45,295 nucleotides of DNA. Origin: MB1-2 sp046566065. Its GTDB lineage: Bacteria; Actinomycetota; CADDZG01; WHSQ01. Shown here piece by piece: positions 15,631-24,009 of the stretch. The stretch is from NCBI GenBank assembly GCA_046566065.1, contig JBKHXK010000020.1:1-45295 (forward strand), written 5' to 3'. The translations under genes were made by a program, and so were the position numbers. Position 1 is the first letter of the stretch. Every line of letters begins with the position of its first letter. Under the pieces are notes generated by a model. It had not been told where the DNA came from, did not search any database, and saw only the letters and a program-made list of their open reading frames with translations.

Positions 15631-18258
15631 ATGAAGCTCACCCGGGCGGCTATAGCCGCCCTTTCGCTGCTGATAGTGATCGGTCCACTGGCGCTGACGG
15701 GGCGGACCGCCGAGCGCATCTGCCCGGGCGTCGTCGTCGACGGCCCCTGGACCTCGATCGCGGCCCCCGCCTTCACCGGCGCCGGAGGCCCGGATCTGGC
15801 CGCCTTCGCGGTCCACCCACAGCTTCCGTTCGTCCTCTACGCGACCAACGGCCAGCAGGTCAAGATCTCCGACGACTCCAGTTGCACCTGGAAGGACTTC
15901 TTCTCGGTCGAGCTTCTGCCTTCGTTGGGCTCGACGGTGTCCGCCGCGAACTCGAGGGTCAGATCGATCGAGATCCCCGAGAACCCGATCGGGCCTGCGC
16001 CCGTCTACCTGTTGATCGAGGAGACCGTCGGGCCGATCGTTCGGCCTCACGTCGTCACCGCGAACGGGCAGGGCGGCGGACTCGACCTCCTTAGCGGCCT
16101 TCCGCAAACCACGGGGGGCGTCTACGGATTGCATGTCGCGCCGAGCGACGCGAAGGTGCTCTACCTGCACGTGCGCTCGAGCCCGGCCACCCTCCAGGAC
16201 GACATCTATCGGAGCGACGACGGCGGCTCGAGCTGGACGAAGCGGAACGGGGGCCAAGCGACCGCGAGCCAGGGCCTGGCCGTGGACCCCCTGAACCAGA
16301 ACGAGATCTGGACCTTCGGGGCCGACGGGCTGTACCGCTCGACGGACGGAGGCGCGAGCCGGCGGTACATGGACCAGGTCGGGCCACCGGTGCCGCTCCT
16401 CGACATCTTCCATCCACCGGGCAAGCCGCAGCGGGTCATGGCCTACGAGGCCGAGACCGGAACGATCAACATGACGCACGACGGGGGCAAGACATGGACG
16501 CGCTTCATGGGCCCGCCCGGGTTCGCGCGCTCGTGGGCGCACGGCAACGAAGAGGACCAACTGCTGCTCGCGCAGCATCTGCGGGTGGACGACTACAGAC
16601 CGCCGAGCTTCTGGGAGGACGTAAGCGCCGACTACGAACAGGACGACCTCTCCGACCTTCAAGCCGACAGGTCGCCGTTCCCGTCAGTGTTCGGATTCAC
16701 CGCCCGTACGATCGAGAGGTACACCGGCTGGAACGATCACGTCGAGTTACCGGACATCGAAGACTTCGACCCGGCCAAGATCGTCGACGACAGCAGCCTC
16801 GTGCCGGCGAAGACCAAGATGCGACTCGAGCCGGGCGACTCCAAGAAGGTGGATTACACCTTCACGCTTCCTCCCAACGCAGTGCCGCTCGACGTCTTCT
16901 TCCTCGTCGATACAAGTGACAGCATGGATTCGAGCATCGCCGGTTTGCGCAAAGGGATGCAGAGCATCATCCAAGCTCTGGAGGCTTCGAAGATCGATGC
17001 GATGTACGGGGCCGGAGAGATCAAGGACTATCCGATACCCGGCTTCGGCGACCCCACCGCGGGAGATTTCCCCTACCGATTGAACCGCGCGATCGGGCCG
17101 GTGAACGACGCGTTGGTGGACGCCCTCGCGAAGATGAAGGCCGGGGGAGGCGGCGTGAACGACTTCGAGGAATCGCAGCTCACCGGTCTCTACCAGGCCG
17201 CCACCGGAGAGGGCGAGCCCGGCTGTGCCGCCGAGGCGGTCGAGGAAGGACAGCCTTGCGTGCCGCCGGGCCAAGGAGCCAACTTCCGGCCCGACGCGGT
17301 CAAGGTCATCGTGAACATCACCGACTACGGGTTCCATGACCAGGCCGCTCACCCCTCACCCCCGTTCGCGCAGGTGGCCGAAGCTCTGTCCGCGCAAGAG
17401 GTGAAGCAGATCGGACTCGCCGTTTACGGCTCCGAAGGCATCGAGGGCATGAACTCTGCGGTTGCGGATCTATCGGAGATGGCGGAACTCACCGGCACGT
17501 TCGCCCCCGACCCGCTCGACTGTGACGGAGACGGCAACACCGACGTGGGGGCCGGGGAGCCGATCGTGTGCCGGATCACCGACATGGTGGACAACGACAC
17601 GGTGAACATCGCCCCGGCGATCATCGAGACGGTCAAGGCGGTCGTGCAGGAGGTCGAGGTGGAGCTCGTCCGCAGCGACGGCAAGCCGATCACAGACGTC
17701 AGCCCGGCCGTGTACCCCAGGGTCGACGTGACCGAGCAGAACGCTCTCGGCTTCGGGCTCACCTTCACCTGCCCCCGCAGCCTGGCAGGGACGACACAGG
17801 ACCTGACGCTGGCCGCCAAGGTCCAGGGCAGCACGGTGGCGACGGCCGCCGCGACGGTGACCTGCGAGAATCTGCCCAAGGCGGCGATCGCCAAGAAGCC
17901 GAAACCGCCTCCGCCTCCGCCTCCGGTCATCCCGGTGTTCCCCCCCGGGCCCGTGGTGATCCCGGCTCTCGCCCCGGCGGGACCGCCGCCCGTCCCCGAG
18001 ACGATCTCGTCGACCCAGTCGGCCGCACAGGCGCAGGGAGCGGTGGCGAAACAGGAGCAACAGCAGGTCCAGTTCGCGGTCGCGTACGCCGCCTTCCGCA
18101 ACGACGAGGCCTACGCGTTGTCGAGCTACACCGAACGCCGCGGCCCCTCGCCGGCGCCGCTGTATCTCACCGCGGCGATGATGTCTCTAGCCGCGAGCTT
18201 CGTCGCCATCTCGCGTAACCGGGCCCGCACCGCCCTTGCTCGCTCTCGTCGACGCTGA
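15631..18258 (+). CDS. Large surface protein: BNR/sialidase-like repeats, VWA domain, Pro-rich stalk, C-terminal anchor
   Basis: About 875 aa. Signal peptide (LTRAAIAALSLLIVIGPLAL). N-terminal part (about 30-330) with BNR/Asp-box repeats such as YRSDDGGSSW and YRSTDGGAS, as in sialidase/Vps10-type propellers. A VWA domain (about 420-640) with the metal-ion site DTSDSMDSS, as in integrin-like adhesins; then a beta-sandwich (about 660-750) with QNALGFGLTFTCP. A proline stalk (KPPPPPPPVIPVFPPGP) and one C-terminal membrane segment (LYLTAAMMSLAASFVAI) with an Arg-rich end follow. It is probably cell-wall spanning, with the ligand-binding head outside. ATG 15631 is chosen because TACGAT lies 7 nt upstream (leaderless pattern); ATGs at 15622 and 15628 are in frame. 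Confidence 0.82.
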   Translation: MKLTRAAIAALSLLIVIGPLALTGRTAERICPGVVVDGPWTSIAAPAFTGAGGPDLAAFAVHPQLPFVLYATNGQQVKISDDSSCTWKDFFSVELLPSLGSTVSAANSRVRSIEIPENPIGPAPVYLLIEETVGPIVRPHVVTANGQGGGLDLLSGLPQTTGGVYGLHVAPSDAKVLYLHVRSSPATLQDDIYRSDDGGSSWTKRNGGQATASQGLAVDPLNQNEIWTFGADGLYRSTDGGASRRYMDQVGPPVPLLDIFHPPGKPQRVMAYEAETGTINMTHDGGKTWTRFMGPPGFARSWAHGNEEDQLLLAQHLRVDDYRPPSFWEDVSADYEQDDLSDLQADRSPFPSVFGFTARTIERYTGWNDHVELPDIEDFDPAKIVDDSSLVPAKTKMRLEPGDSKKVDYTFTLPPNAVPLDVFFLVDTSDSMDSSIAGLRKGMQSIIQALEASKIDAMYGAGEIKDYPIPGFGDPTAGDFPYRLNRAIGPVNDALVDALAKMKAGGGGVNDFEESQLTGLYQAATGEGEPGCAAEAVEEGQPCVPPGQGANFRPDAVKVIVNITDYGFHDQAAHPSPPFAQVAEALSAQEVKQIGLAVYGSEGIEGMNSAVADLSEMAELTGTFAPDPLDCDGDGNTDVGAGEPIVCRITDMVDNDTVNIAPAIIETVKAVVQEVEVELVRSDGKPITDVSPAVYPRVDVTEQNALGFGLTFTCPRSLAGTTQDLTLAAKVQGSTVATAAATVTCENLPKAAIAKKPKPPPPPPPVIPVFPPGPVVIPALAPAGPPPVPETISSTQSAAQAQGAVAKQEQQQVQFAVAYAAFRNDEAYALSSYTERRGPSPAPLYLTAAMMSLAASFVAISRNRARTALARSRRR

Positions 18259-18347
18259 CCTGGGGACTAGTCCTCTCAAGGATCTCGCACGCTCTGCCGA
18301 TAGTCAGAAATGACTAGTTACATCGCCCAGACGAAGGCAGGTGCATC

Positions 18348-19031
18348 GTGAGGTCGGTCGCCAAAGGGTTCCCCCGGAGACTCGCCGAAACGCTTCAGGC
18401 GAAGGACGAACAGGAGAACGCGTGGGAAACGCTCGACACCCTCGTTGCGTCCGTGAACGAGCACGACACCTTCACGGGCGGTCACTCCGAGCGAGTGGCC
18501 CGCCTTGCGAGAGACCTGGCCCGGCTCCTCGGATACTCGCCCGCTGAGCAAGAGTTCATCCGTCAGGCAGGACTCGTCCACGACGTGGGGAAGGTCAGCA
18601 TCCCGGAGCCCGTCCTGCGCAAGCGCGGATCGCTCACCGACGAGGAGCTGCATCTCGTGCGACTGCACCCGATCATGGGCGCGAGCATCCTCTCGAGGAT
18701 GCCGGGGATGGACCGGCTCGTGACCGTCGTGCTCCACCATCACGAGCACTGGGACGGGAGCGGCTACCCCAGCGGTCTGAAGGAGGTCGAGATCCCGGTC
18801 GAGTCTCGGATCGTCGCCATAGTCGACGCGTTCGATGCCATGACGGCAGGGAGCCCCGGGCGTCCGGCCATCAGGACGGAAGACGCCCTCGCCGAGTTGA
18901 GGCGTTGCTCCGGCAGCCAGTTCGATCCGCTCCTGGTGGACGCGATGCACGAGGCCTACCGCAACGGTTTGCTCGACGACACGCCCGGCGCGATCGTGCT
19001 GCCCGAGTCGGGTTGGAGCATGTCCCTCTAG
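18348..19031 (+). CDS. HD-GYP domain phosphohydrolase
   Basis: 227 aa, cytoplasmic, with no receiver or PAS domain. HD signature HDVGK (78-82) and the extended HHHEHWDGSGYP (130-141) mark the HD-GYP class, which usually degrades cyclic di-GMP or related nucleotides. Upstream His in FTGGHSERVARLA (about 46) completes the metal site, and VDAFDAM follows as in the family. Start GTG 18348 is preceded by an AGGCAGG. It stands alone, followed after 16 bp by a family B palindrome. Confidence 0.88.
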   Translation: MRSVAKGFPRRLAETLQAKDEQENAWETLDTLVASVNEHDTFTGGHSERVARLARDLARLLGYSPAEQEFIRQAGLVHDVGKVSIPEPVLRKRGSLTDEELHLVRLHPIMGASILSRMPGMDRLVTVVLHHHEHWDGSGYPSGLKEVEIPVESRIVAIVDAFDAMTAGSPGRPAIRTEDALAELRRCSGSQFDPLLVDAMHEAYRNGLLDDTPGAIVLPESGWSMSL

Positions 19032-19047
19032 CGGCGTCCCTCCCCTC

Positions 19048-19096
19048 CACCTTTGTACGGAAACCCACGAGACACAGGGGCTTTCGTACAAGGTCA
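19048..19096 (-). repeat. 49-bp palindrome, family B, copy 1 (reverse orientation)
   Basis: Arms ACCTTTGTACGGAAA (19049-19063) and CTTTCGTACAAGGT (19081-19094). Its reverse complement carries the central CCTGTGTCTCGTG that matches the CGCTGTGTCACGTG centre of copy 4, which gives the element a polarity. It lies between the HD-GYP gene and the glycosyltransferase. There is no T-run. Confidence 0.8.
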
Positions 19097-19120
19097 CGCT
19101 AGACGGAGCGCGGCACCCGG

Positions 19121-19126
19121 TACGGT
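19121..19126 (+). promoter_or_regulatory. -10 hexamer of a leaderless promoter (TACGGT)
   Basis: TACGGT, a 6-nt spacer, then ATG 19133. Matches the TANNNT leaderless pattern; no Shine-Dalgarno. Confidence 0.5.
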
Positions 19127-19132
19127 CGCCGC

Positions 19133-20257
19133 ATGCCAGATGCGTTGATGGTGACCTCTTCGTTCCTGCCGGGCCACGGTGGGATCGAGAGCTATCTGGC
19201 CGAGCTCTGCGGCTCGCTCGCTCCGCGGGTGGCGGTGCTCGCCCCGCCTCGTCGCGACGGCCAGGAACTCCCTCGCGGTCTCCCGTATCCCACGATCCCG
19301 GGGCCCAACTCGATGCTGTGGCCGGGCCGCTCGGTCGGACGGGCCGTCATCGAAGAGGCGGCGCGTATCGGTACCGACAAGGTCTTGCTCGGCACTCCGT
19401 GGCCCCTTGCGCTCCTCGGCCCCCATCTGCGCTCGGCCGGATTGCGTTATGCCGCGATCATCCATGGGGCCGAGCTGCTGGTGCCGGGGGCCGTGCCTCT
19501 GTTGCGCAGGAAACTTGGGCGCGCGTTGTCGCAAGCCGACCTCCTGCTGCCGGTGAGCGACTACACCGCCTCCGCAACGACTCGCTTGCTCGAGGGTGTC
19601 GGCCTCACCGTGCCCGAGATGGCGCGACTGCGTGCACGCGTCGACCTCGCTCGCTTCCGGCCCGACCTCGATGGCTCGAAGGTCCGCGCTGGGATGGGAC
19701 TCGACGAAAGGGCGAAGGTGATCCTGTCCTTCGGTCGCCTCGTCGAGCGCAAGGGGGTCCATCGCATGATCGAAGCGATGCCGGAGATCACCCGGCAGAT
19801 CCCCGACGCGATCTACGTCGTGGGCGGTACCGGGCCAGAGGAGAAACGTCTGCGTCGTCTGGCCAAAGACACCGGAGCGCGGGTGATGTTCGCGGGCCGG
19901 GTCCCCGATGCCGATGCTCCTGCGCTCTATGCGACGGCCGACGTCTTCGCCCTGCCGGTCGTGGATCGGTGGTTCGGCCTGGAGATCGAGGGTCTCGGGG
20001 TGGTCCTCTTGGAGGCGGCCGCATGCGGTACCCCATGCGTCACCGGTAGATCCGGCGGCACCCCCGAAGCGGTGCTGGACAACGAGACCGGATACGTCGT
20101 GGACGCGACCGATCGCTCGCAGCTGATCGAGGCGACGGTCGCTCTGCTCTCGGATCCCGTCGAGGCGGCCCGCATGGGGGCCGCAGGGCGGGAACACGTG
20201 CGGGCCAACTTCTCGAAAGAGATCGAGCCCGAGGCGCTGCTCGCGTGGCTGGCCTGA
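19133..20257 (+). CDS. GT4 glycosyltransferase, PimB-like mannosyltransferase
   Basis: 374 aa GT-B enzyme. N-terminal acceptor domain with the glycine loop PGHGGIESYL (13-22). C-terminal nucleotide-sugar domain with SFGRLVERKGVHRMIEA, VVGGTGPEEKRLRRL and the E-x7-E motif in GLEIEGLGVVLLEAAACGTP. This set resembles PimB', which adds mannose from GDP-mannose to phosphatidylinositol mannosides at the membrane face. The sugar donor cannot be fixed from sequence. The start is supported by the leaderless -10 at 19121. The next gene is 43 bp downstream on the same strand. Confidence 0.85.
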   Translation: MPDALMVTSSFLPGHGGIESYLAELCGSLAPRVAVLAPPRRDGQELPRGLPYPTIPGPNSMLWPGRSVGRAVIEEAARIGTDKVLLGTPWPLALLGPHLRSAGLRYAAIIHGAELLVPGAVPLLRRKLGRALSQADLLLPVSDYTASATTRLLEGVGLTVPEMARLRARVDLARFRPDLDGSKVRAGMGLDERAKVILSFGRLVERKGVHRMIEAMPEITRQIPDAIYVVGGTGPEEKRLRRLAKDTGARVMFAGRVPDADAPALYATADVFALPVVDRWFGLEIEGLGVVLLEAAACGTPCVTGRSGGTPEAVLDNETGYVVDATDRSQLIEATVALLSDPVEAARMGAAGREHVRANFSKEIEPEALLAWLA

Positions 20258-20300
20258 AGTCGTAGCATCGACCAACAGGACGGATGGAGAGGAGAACGGA

Positions 20301-20615
20301 TTGCGACTACGCGTTTCGTCACCCGGACAGGACTTCTCCCAGGAAGACGTCGATCAGGTCGAGCGGGATCTGGAGAAACTCGATCGCCGGCTCAAGGACT
20401 TCAAACAAGAGGTGATCGCCGACGTCCGCATCTCGAACGGCAGCGGAGCGCCCAAGCACCATGTCGTGATCGAGCTCAACTACGGACGCAACCATCTCGT
20501 CGCCAAAGCGGACCACAACGACTGGGGTCAGGCCGTACGCGGAGCCCGCGAGGACCTGTTGCGCCAGATAAACGATCGCTCGCGCGGCGGTCACAGCTCG
20601 CAAGCGAAGCAGTAA
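20301..20615 (+). CDS. Short HPF/RaiA-family ribosome-associated protein
   Basis: 104 aa. Beta-alpha-beta-beta-beta-alpha layout of ribosome hibernation factors: MRLRVSSPGQDFSQEDVDQV, a central DVRISNGSGAPKHHVVIELN and the terminal helix AREDLLRQINDR. It would bind the 30S subunit and tune translation or dimerisation. It is the short form, lacking the about 60-residue C-terminal dimerisation domain of long HPF that is usual in Actinobacteria, so it may be a second, specialised copy. TTG start at 20301 with a strong GGAGAGGAGA upstream. 7 bp before a TetR gene. Confidence 0.75.
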   Translation: MRLRVSSPGQDFSQEDVDQVERDLEKLDRRLKDFKQEVIADVRISNGSGAPKHHVVIELNYGRNHLVAKADHNDWGQAVRGAREDLLRQINDRSRGGHSSQAKQ

Positions 20616-20622
20616 CCAACCG

Positions 20623-21261
20623 ATGAGGGAGCCGCACGCCGTCCGGCGGGATCGCCGGGAGGACATCCTCCAAGCGAGCCTGCACCTCTTCGCCACGAAG
20701 GGGTTCCACGGCACCTCGATGCGCGACATCGCGCGCGAGGCCGACATCACCGAGGGCCTGATCTATCACTACTTCGAATCGAAGCGCGACCTGTTCCGGG
20801 CGATCATCGACGAATACTCGTTCCTGCCGCTGCTGCGTACTCTTCCGGACCTCGCCGAACAACTGGATCTGCGCTCGCTGCTGATCGTGCTCGCGCGTGG
20901 CTTCTTCGATGTCATGAAACAGAACACGGAACTCGCCCGCTTGTTGCTTCAAGAGGTTCAGGTCTTCCCCGAAGAGAAGGAGGCCTTCTTCGCGGACGCC
21001 GTGAACGAATCGATCACAGAACTGGCGAGGATCCTCGGCAACCGGATGAACGAACGGGCCCGGATGCAGGTCGATCCCGAGGTCTCGGCCCGCATCTTCT
21101 TCAACTCATTGCTCGCGTTCTTCGTCGAACAGGAGATCCTCGGCGGCAAGCACCTGCTGCCGGCAGACGAGGCGAGCTACGTCGACCATCTCGTCGACAT
21201 GTTCGTGAAAAGGCTTGGGCCCGGCAAGCCGAAGCCTGCCGGGCCCAAGTTGGTCCGTTAA
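20623..21261 (+). CDS. TetR/AcrR-family transcriptional regulator
   Basis: 212 aa. N-terminal helix-turn-helix (about 10-57) with ILQASLHLFATKGFHGTSMR and ADITEGLIYHYFESKRDLF, the classical TetR signature. The C-terminal ligand domain is helical with no recognised ligand. It lies 7 bp behind the HPF-like gene and is probably co-transcribed. Its target is unknown. The 3' end faces a family B palindrome and a convergent gene. Confidence 0.9.
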   Translation: MREPHAVRRDRREDILQASLHLFATKGFHGTSMRDIAREADITEGLIYHYFESKRDLFRAIIDEYSFLPLLRTLPDLAEQLDLRSLLIVLARGFFDVMKQNTELARLLLQEVQVFPEEKEAFFADAVNESITELARILGNRMNERARMQVDPEVSARIFFNSLLAFFVEQEILGGKHLLPADEASYVDHLVDMFVKRLGPGKPKPAGPKLVR

Positions 21262-21275
21262 CTAACCCACGTTCG

Positions 21276-21324
21276 CACTTCTGTACCGAACGCGACGCCT
21301 GACGTCGGTTTCAGTACAAAGGTG
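21276..21324 (+). repeat. 49-bp palindrome, family B, copy 2
   Basis: Left arm CACTTCTGTACCGAA (21276-21290), right arm TTTCAGTACAAAGGTG (21309-21324). It is the most diverged copy, but has identical length and a right arm close to copy 3. It sits between two convergent stop codons, 14 bp from one and 1 bp from the other. Confidence 0.75.
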
Positions 21325-21325
21325 A

Positions 21326-21979
21326 CTAGATCAGCGAGTCGATCTTCTCGATGATCGTGGTGCGGTTCTTGGTGTCCGCCTCGTAGCGACGGATCGTCTT
21401 CAGCTCGCTGGTCTCCAGCTTGTCGAGACGACCGGAGATCTCGTCCACCGTCAGTGCGTCGTAGGTCGGGATCGGGAGCTCGATGAACTTGCCCTCGATC
21501 GCGTCGAGCACGGTGCTGCGGTTCTCGTGCGCCTTCTCGAACTTGTAGACCTTGGCGAGCTCGGTCTGGGTGAGACCGGGAAGCTCCGAAACGATCTCGC
21601 TGGCGGTCAGCGACGCGTAGCTCTTGATGGGGAGGTCGCTGGCACGCTTGGGAGCGGCAACCCGGGGCAGCTTGGGCGCCACCGTGTTGGCCGCGGCGGT
21701 CGCGCGCTTGGTGGTCTTGCGGGCGGTCTTGGCGACCTCGCTCTGGACCTCGTCGACCTTGCGCTCGGCCTGACGCGTGCGGCGACGGACGATGCGCTCC
21801 ACGGGCTCCATGCGGTCCTGGCCCCGCTCGATCAGACCGTCGAAGGTCTTGCGGATGCGCTTGGCGTTCAGGTCCGACAGCTCGTCGCGGACCTTGGAGT
21901 AAGCGCCGAGGGGCAGGTAGAGCCCGAGCTCGACGGCCTTCTCCCGGATGTTCCCGAGATTCTCAAGCCTGGTGGCCAT
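21326..21979 (-). CDS. Helical protein with two tandem about 45-residue repeats
   Basis: 217 aa. N-terminal amphipathic helices (NIREKAVELGLYLPLGAYSK), a long basic central region (residues about 60-110, KTARKTTKRATAAANT) and two C-terminal repeats: YASLTASEIVSELPGLTQTE... and YDALTVDEISGRLDKLETSE..., each ending with 'NRxTxxxxI'. The pattern 'LTxxEIxxxLxxLxxxEL..h..hExxxxNRxT' appears in other actinobacterial proteins I recall, without a known function. The basic middle could bind nucleic acid or a polyanion. ATG 21979 is chosen over an upstream start because GAGGAGG precedes it. Confidence 0.65.
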   Translation of the reverse strand: MATRLENLGNIREKAVELGLYLPLGAYSKVRDELSDLNAKRIRKTFDGLIERGQDRMEPVERIVRRRTRQAERKVDEVQSEVAKTARKTTKRATAAANTVAPKLPRVAAPKRASDLPIKSYASLTASEIVSELPGLTQTELAKVYKFEKAHENRSTVLDAIEGKFIELPIPTYDALTVDEISGRLDKLETSELKTIRRYEADTKNRTTIIEKIDSLI

Positions 21980-22091
21980 GACGTCCTCCTCTGTTGTGAG
22001 TGCTTGCAACTGTTATACCACCGCTAACACGAGCTAAACCAGGGCTATTCCCGGCCCGTCGCTTTGGAGGTGATGTGAGCGAAGAACGGGG

Positions 22092-23030
22092 TTAGAGCTG
22101 GGCTAGGACGCCCTGGGGGATCGAGCGCAGCGACTCGGTCCAGTCCCCGTCCGGGAGCCCGGCCAGCGCTTCAGAGGCTCCCGAGGCGAGCGTCCGGGCC
22201 TCCTCGGTGGCAGCCTCTATGCCGCCCGCCCGCTCTAGGAGCGGGAGCACGGTATCCAGGTCCCGTACCCCGGCGTCGAGACGCTCCTGCAGGTCTGGGT
22301 CCCTCTCTGCGGCGAGGAGGACCGGCAGCGTGAAGACACCCTCTCGCAGGTCCGTCCCGGGGACCTTCCCGGTTACGTCCGGATCGCCCACCAGATCGAG
22401 CAGGTCGTCGACGATCTGGAAGGCCAGGCCGAGTTGGCGACCGAAAGAGACCAGGGCCGCTCTGTGCTCGTCGCTCGCACCCGAGGTGGCGGCTCCCAGC
22501 TCGCACCCCGCCGCGAACAGGGCGGCGGTCTTCTGTCCGATCGTCCGGCGGTACTCGTCGGGCGAGCGCCGCGCGTCTCCCAGGGCCGAGGTCTCGACGA
22601 TCTGGCCCTCGCACACCTCTGCGATCGCACGAGAGAGGATCGCGCTCACCTCGCCACCGGCGTTCGCGCCCAGCAGGCAGCCTTGCGCGAACAGATAATC
22701 GCCGGACAGCACGGCCACCTCGAGCCCCCACTTCGAATGCACGGTGGGGACGCCGCGCCGCGTGTCGGTCTCGTCGATCACGTCGTCGTGGTACAGCGTC
22801 GCGACGTGGACGAGCTCGAGGGCGGCCGCGGCCAGATCGGTCTCGCGAGCTCCCGGGGTGCCTGCGCGTGACGTGATCATCACCAGCGCCGGCCGCAGCC
22901 TCTTTCCGCCGGCCTTAAGCAGGTGGCTCGCGGCTTCCCCGACCAGAGGATCGCGCGAAGCGCCTGCGGTCTCGAGCATCAGACGCTCGATCCGGAGCAT
23001 GTCCTCGACCAACCAGGTCGGGCCGATCAT
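22092..23030 (-). CDS. Polyprenyl diphosphate synthase (trans-isoprenyl type)
   Basis: 312 aa. It condenses isopentenyl diphosphate units onto allylic diphosphates to make the chain for menaquinone or another lipid. First Asp-rich motif DDVID in LYHDDVIDETDTRRG, second DDLLD in LAFQIVDDLLDLVGD, plus GGKRLRPAL and GQKTAALFA. Start ATG 23030 overlaps the upstream yjbQ stop as ATGA, so translation is coupled; the frame's longer opening lies inside yjbQ and is not used. Chain length cannot be told from the sequence. Confidence 0.9.
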   Translation of the reverse strand: MIGPTWLVEDMLRIERLMLETAGASRDPLVGEAASHLLKAGGKRLRPALVMITSRAGTPGARETDLAAAALELVHVATLYHDDVIDETDTRRGVPTVHSKWGLEVAVLSGDYLFAQGCLLGANAGGEVSAILSRAIAEVCEGQIVETSALGDARRSPDEYRRTIGQKTAALFAAGCELGAATSGASDEHRAALVSFGRQLGLAFQIVDDLLDLVGDPDVTGKVPGTDLREGVFTLPVLLAAERDPDLQERLDAGVRDLDTVLPLLERAGGIEAATEEARTLASGASEALAGLPDGDWTESLRSIPQGVLAQL

Positions 23031-23485
23031 GACTCGGTCGCGCCTTGGCCCAGCACCTGGATGCAGTAACGACGCTCCCGGGACGAGTCGAGCTCGACGA
23101 AGAGGATGCGCTGCGCATCTCCGAGAGCGAGGCGACCGTCCGCGACGGGGACACACTCCGAGGCCTTTCCCGCCATCACCTGGAAGATGTGGGCCGGGCC
23201 GTTGGCCGGCTCGTCGTCGACCAGGTTCTCGGTGCGGATGTCGAGATCGTCGTGGGCGTAGTAGGCGTCCTGGGGAGCGAGCCGTTCCATCGTCTCCTCG
23301 AGAGCGGACCGCATCTCAGGGGTCGGCTCGGCGATCAGGATGCAGCAAGTCGTGTGCGGGGAGAAGACCAGCACGCTGCCGTCCCGGACCCCGGACTCGG
23401 CGATGGTCTGGACGACCTCCTCGGTGATATCCAGGGTGTCCAGCCGGCCGCCGGTCTTCGTCTCGAACTCTTGTAGGTGGATCAC
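23027..23485 (-). CDS. yjbQ: YjbQ/UPF0047 family protein
   Basis: 152 aa. Family landmarks: FSPHTTCCILIAEP with metal-binding His, the HDDLDIRTEN segment and GPAHIFQVMAG, then VADGRLALGDAQRILFVELD. Members can show weak thiamine-phosphate synthase activity; the physiological role is open. Start GTG 23485, with GAGAAT exactly 6 nt upstream, a leaderless pattern. Overlaps the polyprenyl synthase start by 4 nt. Confidence 0.9.
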   Translation of the reverse strand: MIHLQEFETKTGGRLDTLDITEEVVQTIAESGVRDGSVLVFSPHTTCCILIAEPTPEMRSALEETMERLAPQDAYYAHDDLDIRTENLVDDEPANGPAHIFQVMAGKASECVPVADGRLALGDAQRILFVELDSSRERRYCIQVLGQGATES

Positions 23486-23491
23486 GGCTAC

Positions 23492-23497
23492 ATTCTC
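23492..23497 (-). promoter_or_regulatory. -10 hexamer of a leaderless promoter (GAGAAT)
   Basis: On the minus strand GAGAAT, a 6-nt spacer, then GTG 23485 of yjbQ. It keeps A2 and T6 of the -10 consensus. Confidence 0.4.
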
Positions 23498-23618
23498 ACG
23501 CAGCGTTTACGGCCCCTCCTGCTCAGGCACTCGACGCTTCTGAACGGACGTTCAAGGTTCGGTAGGGGCCCGGAAGGGGTAAACAAGGGAGACCGCCCGA
23601 TCCGACCAAGGAGGCCCC

Positions 23619-23942
23619 ATGAACCCCCTCGTCAAGAAAGCCGCTGCTGCACTCGCCATCAAAGAGCTGGTCGACCGCGTGCAGGAAGCTCGCCGGCCCA
23701 AGCGGTCCTTCGTCGCCCGCAACAAGGGCAAGGCCCTGTGGGCGGCCCTGCTCGGTGGCGGGGCGTACCTCTACAAGCAGGGGAAGCTCGACTCCCTGAT
23801 CGCCCAGGCCAAGGGCCTCACCGGCGGCTCCGGCAGCGGCTCCTACGAGCCCGCTGCCTATCCCTCGGGCCCCACGCTCGAGACCGATGGCCCGGTCGAC
23901 CCCGCCAACGTGGATCGCCCTCTGGAGCCTTCTAACGCCTAA
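23619..23942 (+). CDS. Small membrane-associated hypothetical protein
   Basis: 107 aa. Basic N-terminal amphipathic half, one hydrophobic segment (about 40-56, KALWAALLGGGAYLYKQGK), then a Gly/Ser linker and an acidic proline-rich tail. Probably a single-pass membrane protein with a short tail. The family is not recognised. AAGGAGG lies 5 nt before ATG 23619, a strong site. It lies 67 bp upstream of the ECF sigma gene on the same strand, so the two may be linked. Confidence 0.6.
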   Translation: MNPLVKKAAAALAIKELVDRVQEARRPKRSFVARNKGKALWAALLGGGAYLYKQGKLDSLIAQAKGLTGGSGSGSYEPAAYPSGPTLETDGPVDPANVDRPLEPSNA

Positions 23943-23997
23943 CGGGGAGGTACCCGTCTCGCCGGGACAAGAGGTAGGAAAGCGGACGAAACCGGCG

Positions 23998-24003
23998 AAT
24001 CTT
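23998..24003 (+). promoter_or_regulatory. -10-like hexamer (AATCTT) of a leaderless start
   Basis: AATCTT, a 6-nt spacer, then ATG 24010 of the sigma factor gene. It has A2 and T6 of the consensus. It decides between several in-frame starts. Confidence 0.35.
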
Positions 24004-24009
24004 CCCCTG

